DNA of 64,000 nt, from NCBI GenBank assembly GCA_008704415.1, contig VXIS01000185.1:1-64000 (forward strand), in the 5' to 3' direction. A program made the position numbers and the translations under genes. How positions within the stretch are numbered: the stretch's first letter is position 1; every line of letters starts with the position of its first letter. This stretch comes from Sphaerosporella brunnea. Its lineage: Eukaryota; Ascomycota; Pezizomycetes; Pezizales; Pyronemataceae. This document shows, in pieces, positions 1 to 8,387 of the stretch. The notes below the pieces were generated by a model. It was not told where the DNA came from and ran no database searches. It saw nothing but the letters and a program-made list of their open reading frames with translations.

Positions 1-1
1 G

Positions 2-85
2 GAAGGAATCAATGGCCTTGAAGCTATCGACCGCTTCCACGAATTGGGCCCACACAAGCCCGGACCACTCCCGGATGACAGCTGA
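2..85 (+). CDS. C-terminal end of a Ty3/gypsy chromodomain Pol polyprotein (partial)
   Basis: An open frame entering from the left edge reads EGINGLEAIDRFHELGPHKP followed by GPLPDDS and a stop at 83-85. A helix of the form ..ai.rFH...p.KPGPLP is the usual end of fungal chromodomain-type integrases (family knowledge). It is followed within 25 bp by a purine run and an LTR-like terminus, which is the order expected at the 3' end of a Ty3/gypsy element. Only the last 27 residues are inside the window, so the state of the rest is unknown. Confidence 0.6.
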   Translation, partial: EGINGLEAIDRFHELGPHKPGPLPDDS

Positions 86-107
86 AGCTTTGTCGGAGCT
101 CAGCCAT

Positions 108-120
108 AGGAGGGGGATAC
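108..120 (+). promoter_or_regulatory. Polypurine tract before an LTR
   Basis: A purine run, AGGAGGGGGATA, sits directly before the TGTCACG start of the LTR-like segment. This is the position of the polypurine tract that primes plus-strand synthesis in LTR retrotransposons. It implies that the LTR at 121-409 is a 3' LTR with respect to the element ending at 85. Confidence 0.5.
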
Positions 121-409
121 TGTCACGGCTCAAGGTTAAGGGGTGGCTCGGCGCTAGGGTTAGGGTGTCACGTGACGCGGCGCGCTGCGGTCACGTGACG
201 GGAAAGCATAAATGGCGAGGTTTCACTTGTTTTTGTTTCTTTTCTTCTTTTCTTCTTTACAGAACGTCTTGTATACTAGCGAACCTAGTAACCTTGAACA
301 ACCTTGTCTTGTCTCGTCTTCTTCTGCCTCTTGTCCTTGTCCTCCTGCCTCCGGTCCTTGCCTTGAAAGCTATGTACCTTGGACGTCTCCTCGCGCCTGT
401 CCCGTTACA
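121..409 (+). mobile_element. LTR-like segment (TG...CA), possibly shared by two Ty3/gypsy elements
   Basis: The segment begins TGTCACG and ends CGTTACA, an imperfect terminal inversion of the TG..CA kind. It carries two identical palindromes GTCACGTGAC (167-176 and 190-199), a TATA-like GCATAAATGG at 206-215, and a pyrimidine-rich downstream part. It lies between the tail of one Pol (2-85) and the Gag start of the next (434). I found no second copy of it at the 3' end of the downstream element (around 6050-6200), so the assignment as the 5' LTR of that element is inference. Confidence 0.45.
167..199. promoter_or_regulatory. Paired CACGTG palindromes in the LTR
   Basis: Two identical 10-bp palindromes GTCACGTGAC lie 23 bp apart (start to start), just upstream of the TATA-like GCATAAATGG at 206-215. 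CACGTG is the classical E-box bound by fungal bHLH regulators of the Cbf1/Pho4 type. A role as LTR enhancer is inference from position and symmetry. Confidence 0.4.
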
Positions 410-433
410 CGCATTTACAAAACGACAGAAATA

Positions 434-2029
434 ATGGCCCCCGGAGGAAACATCGACGAGGACGAGCCCATGCCCAGCAACCCCTGGGGACCTGCCCCAC
501 AGATGAACTCCAGCAACCCCAGGGGACCCGCCCCACAAATGAACTCCAGCACCATGCCCACTGTCGACCCCGCTGTGATGGCTGTTTTTGAGGCAGAACA
601 CCAGCGCCAGCTGTCAGCGGTGCGCGCGGAGCATGCTCAACAGATGGAGGAGTTTCGCAATTTGCTGCAGCAGGTGCAGCAGCAGGCACATCAGCAAGCG
701 CAGCAACAGGCACAGCAACAGGCACAGCAGCAGGCGCAACAGCGGGCTCGGCAACAGGCACAGCAGCACACTCAGCAGCAGCAGGCGGGACAACGCACTT
801 CGGCTCCAGCCCCGGGCCCCGCAGCGCCTGCTGCCCAGCAGTTCAATAGCCTCGAGCCCAATTATACCCAGAAGCAGCAACTGAAGGCAATCGGTCTCAC
901 GGCATTTGAGGGTGCACTCGATTACAAGTTAGTAGTGACGTTCATCCAGAAGGTTCGACTTGCGGGTACCGTGATGCGCCTTCGACCTGCAAGCTCAGCA
1001 GCTGATTCCAATTCCCTGATTGAGTATGCGGTTGGTTGGTTCTCAGATGAGCCGATGAACTGGTTCCAGATGGTGGTTCTGGATGATACTTACAGCACTA
1101 CATACGATGACGCATGGAACAATTCGCTTCCCTTCACATTCGATCAGTTCGCGGACATGATGGGTCATCGCTCTTCCCCAACAGGCGCTACCAAAGATCT
1201 GTGGACCGAGCTGGAGAAGATGCAGAGGAAAACGTATACTACTGCATATGCCTTCCATCATGCCTTCTTGGGAATCGCTAAGATGCTGGGAGTTTATCGG
1301 CAAACAGAGCAGAAAGGTGGACGCGCCTTCGCCCTGTACGTCAAAAAGCTTTCCGCACGGAAGGAGACAATTTACCAGTCAATGATGGCTACCTTGCACC
1401 GTGAGCGGAAAGTCATGTACCTGGACGACCTGATGACTATCGTGGAGAACGCAGAGTCAAATCGTCCGAACCTACCCTCCACCTCATCGACTACTCCCTT
1501 TTCCGTGCCGGCTGCTCAAACTGCAGCTCCAGGAGCTACGGCTAGTACTGGACCAAAACCCATGGAATTAAACGCTGTTAGTGTTCGTGGCCGTGGTCGC
1601 GGATGGGGGCAAGGCCAGGGCCAAGGCTCAAATCGCGAGAAGTGCTACAAATACGGTGGCTACGGCCATCATTCTTACCAGTGTGGCACTCCGGACGAGT
1701 ACAAGCCTGGCGGAGGCTTGCCTAGTCGTGGCCGAGGACGTGGAGGATATGACGGTGAGGGACGTGGAGGACACGGTGGATATAGTAGCCATGGTAGCTA
1801 CGGCGGCCGTGGTAGCCGCAGTGGATATGGTGGCTATAGTGGCTTTGGTGGACGTGGTGGCTACGAAGGACGCAGTCGTGGGGCAAGGAGTCAAGCTAAC
1901 CAGCTTGAGGACGATAATACGGGAAAGAACGAAAAGAAAACCAAGGAGAAGTCAACAGGTGGACGCATAATCGGGGAGGTTCGCGACGGCAAGCTGTATG
2001 CGTTGGAGCACGAGGAGGCGGATTTTTGA
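434..2029 (+). CDS. Ty3/gypsy Gag protein
   Basis: This Gag open frame of 531 residues starts at the first ATG after the LTR (ATAATGGCC). It has a Gln-rich coiled segment (about residues 75-125, QQAQQQAQ repeats), a capsid-like central region (about 150-350), a single zinc knuckle near residue 415, and a C-terminal Gly/Arg-rich (RGG-like) tail. The knuckle reads CYKYGGYGHHSYQC, so the second Cys of the CX2CX4HX4C box is Tyr and the knuckle is probably defective. The frame ends in a run of five T (2023-2027) overlapping its TGA, and Pol continues in the -1 frame, as in elements that use programmed frameshifting. An alternative upstream reading from 212 lies inside the LTR and is less likely. 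Confidence 0.8.
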   Translation: MAPGGNIDEDEPMPSNPWGPAPQMNSSNPRGPAPQMNSSTMPTVDPAVMAVFEAEHQRQLSAVRAEHAQQMEEFRNLLQQVQQQAHQQAQQQAQQQAQQQAQQRARQQAQQHTQQQQAGQRTSAPAPGPAAPAAQQFNSLEPNYTQKQQLKAIGLTAFEGALDYKLVVTFIQKVRLAGTVMRLRPASSAADSNSLIEYAVGWFSDEPMNWFQMVVLDDTYSTTYDDAWNNSLPFTFDQFADMMGHRSSPTGATKDLWTELEKMQRKTYTTAYAFHHAFLGIAKMLGVYRQTEQKGGRAFALYVKKLSARKETIYQSMMATLHRERKVMYLDDLMTIVENAESNRPNLPSTSSTTPFSVPAAQTAAPGATASTGPKPMELNAVSVRGRGRGWGQGQGQGSNREKCYKYGGYGHHSYQCGTPDEYKPGGGLPSRGRGRGGYDGEGRGGHGGYSSHGSYGGRGSRSGYGGYSGFGGRGGYEGRSRGARSQANQLEDDNTGKNEKKTKEKSTGGRIIGEVRDGKLYALEHEEADF

Positions 2030-5000
2030 GTAGGGCGATTGCTAAGCGCACTTCAGCCCATCGACCGACAAAAATGGAACTTAGCATAGTTGATGGAGAT
2101 TCAGCTAATTTACTACGTTTCAATTTGCCGGTATTAAGTCACGAAAAGAGAGTCACCACCGCTTACGTTTTGATGGATGGTGGCGCAAGTCATAGGTTTG
2201 TCACACCATCCATGGTGGCAGCAATTGAAGCAGCTGGAGAATGTCTGCAGAGACGAAATATGGGACATATGCAGCTCACGTCAGCTGGAAAGGTGGAAAA
2301 CTTACCACGAGTGCAAGTCAAGCTCACAATGGCCTTTGGAAGCTTTCGGTATTCAGGCTGGTTCACACTGTACAAGTTGGTCAAGTACGATATGATTCTC
2401 GGCAAGGACTGGATGGAGGAGATCAAGCACGATATCGATTATACCACCAACGTTCTCACGATTCACCCGGTGGGCGGAACCGGCCCTGTCCATCTCCGCG
2501 GCCTGGTGAAAGGTGTAGGACAAGAAGGTGTCATCTCAGAAGAGGACAAGGAAAGCAGCAACGACTCGGACTCCGAGTTGGGAATTGAGCTCATGGTTGT
2601 TGAGCAGGTAGTCGGACGCATTGACAGGTCTACAACCGGTCAGTGTTTTGATGATTATTTTGATTCTGCTATTCCTGTTACTGCATGTCGAGAATATTAC
2701 TCCACAAGGTGCACACAACCTGTGTCAAAACGGACACGCTGCCTGGTAGGCTTGGGACCTCTGCTATCTGTCAAGGAGTTGTTCACCGCGGAGCTGAATG
2801 ACATAAAAGTTACAAGCCCGATGGATGCTCAGATTCGCAAGGAATACTCAGACCTCTTTAAAGAACCAGAGGGACTACCTCCGCACCGCGCAAAATTTGG
2901 CGATTTTCGCATACGATTGATTCCAGGATCACAAGCTCCATATCGAGCTCCTTATCGCCTAACTCCGGCAGAGTGGAAGGAGTACAAACGACAAACACAG
3001 CTCAACAGTGGCAAAGGTCACATTCGTCGCAGTCGGTCGCCATATGCTGCCCCGGTGCTGTTTGTTCCAAAACCGGGTGGAGCACCAGGAGAATTGCGAA
3101 TGGTGATTGACTACCGCGCGCTAAATGCAATCACTATAAAAGACCGGTTTCCACTACCGTTGCCAGAGGAGCTGATTGACAAGCTTCAAGGAAAGAAGTT
3201 CTTTTCCAAAATGGATTTCTGGAGTGGCTATTCCCAAAATCGTGTGGCTACTGAAGACATAGAAAAAATTGCATTCGTCGGTCTGGATGGTCTGTGGGAA
3301 TGGCTGGTGATACCACAAGGTATAGCCACTGCACCCGCATGGTTCATGCGAATGGTTACGGAACTGCTGTCACCACATAAAGCGTACTGTGTGGTTTTCA
3401 TTGACGATATCCTGATTTTCTCAGCAACAAAAAAGGAGCATAATGGACACGTTCGGGAGGTCTTGGATACACTGCGTAAGCATGGATTCTGACTGAAAGA
3501 CAGGGAATGCGAGTTTGGGCACTCTGAGACCGACTTCGTTGGGTTTTGTGTTGATGGCCAAGGTATTCGCTTGACAGAAGACAAAATCAGCTCCATTGCA
3601 AAGTGGCCTATGATCAAATCCCCCAAAGAGGCACGAATCTTTTTAGGCCTAGCTGGAGCGTATCGAAAATTCGTACCCAAGTTCGCAATTAAGGCACTGC
3701 CATTGTTTGAAGTTGTGAACATGAGCAAGCATGAGTTCGACAGACATGTGGAGGATCCCGGCAATATAGCCAAGCTTGAAAAAGCAATGGCAGAGCTCAA
3801 GGAAATCTTAACTTCAGAGCCTTGTCTGGCACTACCGGAACGGGACAACTGTGAATTGTTGCTGCGAACGGATGCTTCAGACTTTGGCATTGATGCCACA
3901 CTACGTCAAAAACAAGGCAAATCTTTTGAGGAAAAGGTCCTGACGTACTTCTCACGAAAACTACATGGGGCAGAGACACGATACTCCACGTACGATAAAG
4001 AACTTCTGGCAATTAAAGATGCGCTCAAGCACTGGCGCTACTATCTTCTTGGTCGACACACGACAATATCTACGGATCACGCGAGCCTGCGACACATGTT
4101 GTCACAACCGAAGCTTAGCCAACGTCAGATGAGAGCCTTGGAGGATATGATGGAGTATGACTTTGATGTTGAATACCTACCCGGAGCAAAGAACTATGTA
4201 CAAGATGCCTTGAGCCGACGTCCAGACTACAAGGAGCCCCCACTGCGAAGTTTAAATGCAGGACATGGAAACACAGTGACAACCGATGATGAGCTGTTTG
4301 AGCTTGCAATTGAGGATGGCCATTCTTGGTTTGAGAGCATCCGCCGCGGGTACCTTGAAGATCCATACTGCCGTGACGTTTTGAGCTACCTTCAACCAGG
4401 CACAACAGAACGGATACGCTCACCAGCAGAAGACCGGCAGCATTGAGCTGACCTCCGCAGGCAACATTCTCGTGGCCGGCATTATCACTTAGACGCTGGT
4501 CTCATTATTCATAACAGCTCCGGTTGCTTGTTTATCCCACAGGAGAAAGATCTCAAGCTTCAAATCCTCCGTGAAGCTCATGATGCAGCAGTTGGAGGCC
4601 ACTTTGGTGTTAGTCGAACGTACGAGACTGTCTGTCGAAGGTTCTTTTGGCCACGGATGTATCAGGAAGTCAAACGTTATGTACAAGGCTGTGCCACATG
4701 TGCACGTACAAAGGCATCAAATCAAAAGCCCTACGGACTTTTGCAACCTTTGGAAATTCCAGACTAGCGATGGAGGCGAATAAACATTGATTTCATTACC
4801 AAGCTACCGACGACCAAGGATGGCAACGACACTATCATCACCATCATTGATGCACTTACCAAGCGTGCACACTGGATTGCCACAAAGGAAAAGGATCTGA
4901 CGGCAGTCAAGTTTGCAGAGCTTTTCCGTGACCACCATGTACGGTATCATGGACTCCCAGATGCTATAGTGTCTGATCGCGATGTGCGATTCACATCAAC

Positions 5001-6045
5001 ATTCTGGACAACCCTCATGAGCGAATTCGATACCAAGCTACGTATGTCAACCGCGTTTCACCCTCAGACCGATGGGCAGGCAGAAAAGGCAAATTTGATT
5101 GTTGAGCGATACCTGAGGGCATATGCAGGAGAACGCCAGAATGAATGGGATCAACTGCTGGCTCTTGCAGAATTCGCATACAACGCAACCAGGCAGAAGT
5201 CAATTGAAATGTCTCCATTTGAAGCTGATCTCTCATACATACCCGGCATGCCACTTGATGCTCTTGCAAGTGTGGGAAAAGGACGGAGCCGCAGAGAAGG
5301 TCTGAGGAGTTGGTCAGTGGATTTACCAGCAGATGGATGAACATTTGCTGCAGAAATGGTGAATACGCTTAGCCGATTGCGACAAAATCTTCAACATGCG
5401 CAGGAACAGCAAGTAGCGGAAGCCAATAAGCATCGACAGCCACATACCTTTCAGCAAGGAGACAAAGTTCTGTTGTCAGCAAAGAACCTACCAATTACAT
5501 ATGCTACTGATGTCGATAACCATCGAAAAGCCCTACACCAAAAGTATATTGGAGAGTTTGAGCTTGGAAAGCAGCGTGGCGAGAATGCTTTTGAAGTCCT
5601 GTTACCAAAAAACTGGAAGATAGCACGAACTCAGAATGTGGCTTCACTTAAACGTTCGACAATCGATCACTCACGGCTGCAGGCACCGGCTCCTGCGCTA
5701 CGAGTTACAAAGGCTCATGGGCAAGCGCAGGCGGAGTATGGTGTTGAGGAAATTCGCTCATGGCGCCGGAATCTGGAAAAGAATGGACAGATTGAGTACA
5801 AGGTCAAATGGGAGAACGATAAGGTCTTGACATGGGAACCAGCGAATATGTTTACTGGAGGTGGAACGGAGATACTGGAGGAATTTCAGTCTGGAGATGA
5901 GGAACTGCAGCGTACACTGGCAGTAGAAAAGGAGAAGGAAAAACAGCGACCCCGTAAGAGACGGAAGAAACAAGCTTGGGTGATGGAGGTAGAAGACGGG
6001 GTGGCGGAAAACATGGTTTTTAAGGCAGACGATTGGGAGGATTGA
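2026..6045 (+). pseudogene. Ty3/gypsy Pol polyprotein (protease-RT-RNase H-integrase-chromodomain), inactivated
   Basis: Almost the whole 4.0 kb stays in one frame, -1 relative to Gag. Domains in order are an aspartic protease (LMDGGASHRF, about 2170), reverse transcriptase (LRMVIDYRALN, SKMDFWSGYS, catalytic VVFIDDILIFS at about 3390), RNase H (LLLRTDASDFG, STDHASLRH), an integrase HHCC zinc finger with CATCARTK (about 4690), an integrase core (NIDFITKLP, VSDRDVRFTSTFW, AFHPQTDGQAE) and a chromodomain (EYKVKWENDKVLTWEPAN, about 5795-5860). Internal stops occur at 3490, 4444, 4765 and 5338, and the frame seems locally disturbed between 5280 and 5355. The TGA at 3490 and TAG at 4765 fit single C-to-T changes from CGA and CAG. 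The copy is therefore dead but young enough to keep its frame. It is a fungal chromovirus and has no relation to host genes nearby. Confidence 0.9.
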
Positions 6046-6080
6046 GATGGGAGACTTCTTTTTTGTTATCAGGGAGGTGA

Positions 6081-6194
6081 TGTAGGGATGTACATAGGTC
6101 ATAGGTAGGAGTGCCGCTGAGTGCAGCTGGGTTGGGTAGATAGATAGACCTCGGGTCGGGTCCTCGACCCTTCCTGCTAATCAACCAACTTACA
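6081..6194 (+). mobile_element. Possible remnant of the 3' LTR
   Basis: After the Pol stop (6043-6045) comes a purine-rich GGGAGGTGATG and then a segment starting TGTAGGG and ending ACTTACA. The TG..CA ends and the position fit a short or truncated 3' LTR. It does not match the LTR-like segment at 121-409, so the two cannot be a simple LTR pair. The following stretch to 6420 holds nothing I recognise. Confidence 0.25.
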
Positions 6195-6420
6195 CCCCTC
6201 AACATACGACGTCAAGGAGGATTTCGAATTGCCAAGGCACTGCGGGATTTATATTGAAATCGCAAACTCTCTCGTGTTAAATTTATTTCTCTTCGCTGCC
6301 TGCAGCCAATTGGAAGTTTTTTTGGACTTGGCGCTCGGCCGCATGAGTATCTAGAGCACAGTTTTTGAACAATTGGTCAGGTATATCCACAAGACAGACG
6401 GTATATTTTGTCAGAAACTA

Positions 6421-7313
6421 AAGTATCTAACCATATGATAGTGGATACCAGCAGATAGTGGATGATGCGATAAGATAAGAGATATACCTAATCTGGCTAA
6501 CATGTGATACCCGAATGATTGCCTGTGAACATCGCCTTTCGCTGCAAATCGCACCGGCAACGAAAGCGGATGACGAACTCAAGAAGCGTCAAAAGGGGGC
6601 GACTGATTCAGGTCGGAGTACAAAAATTGCCGGAATCCCAGAGTCCAAAGGCGGATTTACAGGCGTCGTAGTCGAGTTGAGCTTTTTCTCCGGGCGCGCG
6701 AGTGCAACCGTGATACATGGGCTATCACTCAAGTGATGCAAGCTAGCCAGATTAGGTATATCTCGTATCTTATCGCATCATCCACTATCTGCTGGTATCC
6801 ACTATGGTGCAAGGCACTTTAAGCGTACACCGTCACTGGTTTGGGGTTACCCGGTTGAAACTAGAGGGGCGTCGACCTTTAGAGAGCAGAACAACCAGAA
6901 AAATAGTTTGTAAAAGCACCATACGATTAAAGAGAAGGATGTTCTGAGCAAGTCTACAATCTCCGATTTGAATTTGGTCTTGTGGAGGTGGAGAACTAAG
7001 GGTATGAATGTGCGAACTGCGAGTGATTGAGCGAGACCCACCAAAATCCTTAGAGTGTCGGCGACTTACTGGGGGTAACGTCTGGGAATTTTATACTCTT
7101 ACTTCTTCACCACCACAACACCAAATTGAAATCGGAGAGCACAAACTTGTTTGGAACATACTTCCCTTTAATCGTATGGTGCTTTTATGAACTATTTTTT
7201 TGGTTGTGGTGCTCTCTAAAGGTCGGCGCCCCTCTAGTTTCAACCGGGTAACCCCAAACCAGTGACGGTGTACGCTTAAAGCGCCTTGCACCATATCATA
7301 TGGTTAGATACTT
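6421..7313. mobile_element. TA-flanked MITE (about 400 bp), split by a nested MITE
   Basis: The terminal inverted repeats begin AAGTATCTAACCATATGA and extend about 79 bp with one visible mismatch. The left arm is 6421-6499; the right arm is 6745-6804 plus 7296-7313. A TA dinucleotide flanks both ends (6419-6420 and 7314-7315), the target duplication of Tc1/mariner/pogo-type transposons. The right arm is interrupted by the element at 6805-7293. The arms contain GATAGTGGATGATG and GATAAGATAA blocks also found in the arms of the element at 7360-8299, so the two are related. No coding capacity is visible. Confidence 0.85.
6805..7293. mobile_element. Nested foldback MITE with about 140-bp inverted repeats
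   Basis: The element starts TGGTGCAAGG and ends CCTTGCACCA. The two arms (about 6805-6945 and 7155-7293) are inverted repeats of about 140 bp with only scattered mismatches. It sits inside the right arm of the 6421-7313 element. Removing it together with one TA (6803-6804 or 7294-7295) restores the continuous inverted repeat of the host element, which proves the insertion point and a TA target duplication. There is no transposase; only a spacer of about 210 bp separates the arms. Confidence 0.9.
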
Positions 7314-7525
7314 TACCAGAATAATTTAACTTCCGAATCGTTTTGTACATTCCGGAGTAAAGTCCCTCACCAGTTGATGGTGGATACTAGTTGATAGTGG
7401 ATGATGAGATAAGATAAAAGCTATGTCTAAAGCGGTAAGGTCGCCCGCCTGCTCGCCCCCGCGCCAGACAGCTACAACGCGCTCACTACATGGAAAAAAA
7501 AGACAAGAAATGCAACACGGCGCGC

Positions 7526-8236
7526 TCAAATGAAGAAGGGTAGTTTACTCCTACATAGAAAAAGACAAGGAATGTAACACGGCTCTATTATTTCGTGGCC
7601 AGGGAGCCGCTGCCAGAGTATCGCATTGGCAAGTGTTTCGATCATTTGATGGTTGGGCGGGATTCTAAAATCGTCCATACATCGGTCAAACAGTGCTCGC
7701 TGCTCTGCGGGAAACAGGTTCTGCTGTGCTGGTATTACTTCGCCACTAAACTTTGGCTCCCTTTCCGGATGCAAAACATGGTTTCAAATTGATGATGCTG
7801 GTACAGTCGACTCTCCCTATAAGAATATTATATCAGAATAATCTCCCTATAAGAATACGGGTGACCAGTCCCGACCGAGTTTGTACGGGACAAGCCCCTC
7901 CCTCTATAAGAATTTTCACTTTATAAGAATACGCCCCAGCGGCCCCAACCGTATTCTTATAGAGAGAATCGACTGTACGTTGAAATCACGGGAAAGCTTC
8001 GCAATATTTGGTTTTTTTCCGGGCTCAAGATCCTTTTGTTCGGCAAAACACATTTCCACTGCCAATTTCCGGCGCTCTTTTGGGTTATCGTCGAGGTCCG
8101 GATCAAAAGCCAAGGGTGTATTGGTCTCAGGCATGCTTAATGGCGCAGATTGTTTGTGGATATGTTGTTCTACACAGGTCCGGGCCGCGTGCTCACGGGA
8201 AATCCCTCGACCGCTGAACCTTACCGTTTTAGGCAT
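7526..8236 (-). pseudogene. Pogo-family transposase N-terminal remnant
   Basis: Two minus-strand open pieces, about 8236-7976 and 7774-7526, are the halves of one coding stretch separated by the 172-bp MITE at 7804-7975. The first half carries the psq-like helix-turn-helix (KPNIAKLSRDFNV); the second carries a motif like the CENP-B N-terminal helix region (RPP/IPP..MIE..AN). The catalytic DDE domain is missing. Identification rests on motif recognition only. Confidence 0.55.
7804..7975. mobile_element. 172-bp MITE inside the pogo relic
   Basis: The terminal repeats are CAGTCGACTCTCCCTATAAG at the left and the imperfect inverse, ending AGAATCGACTG, at the right. TA duplications lie at 7802-7803 and 7976-7977. 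Internal copies of CTCCCTATAAGAATA make it repetitive. It separates the two halves of the transposase remnant, so it inserted after that element. The CAGTCGA start resembles pogo/Tigger termini. Confidence 0.85.
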
Positions 8237-8387
8237 ATCTCTTATCTTATCTCATCATCCACTATCAACTGGTATCCACCATCAACTGGTGAGGGACTTT
8301 ACTACCTACCGCATCAATCTCTCCCCGATGTCTTTGTGTTTAGATATGATACATTAACACACCTCCTTCTTTTTACACCAACCATTC

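Larger units (their letters stand above)
7360..8299 (-). mobile_element. Pogo-type DNA transposon relic with TA target duplication
   Basis: The ends are AAGTCCCTCACCAG and its inverse, with inverted repeats of about 80 bp (7360-7440 and 8222-8299) flanked by TA at 7358-7359 and 8300-8301. On the minus strand the interior keeps a piece with NIAKLSRDFNV (about 8000), like the psq-type helix-turn-helix at the N terminus of pogo/Tigger/Fot1 transposases. A second piece with FDRCMDDFRIPPNHQMIETL (about 7630-7690) resembles the start of a CENP-B-type DNA-binding domain. No DDE core is present, so this is a deletion derivative. It is interrupted by a small MITE at 7804-7975. Confidence 0.75.

Noticed and set aside
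12..434. 140-codon plus-strand reading across the LTR
   Set aside because: It crosses the end of a Pol frame, the polypurine tract and the LTR, with no family resemblance.
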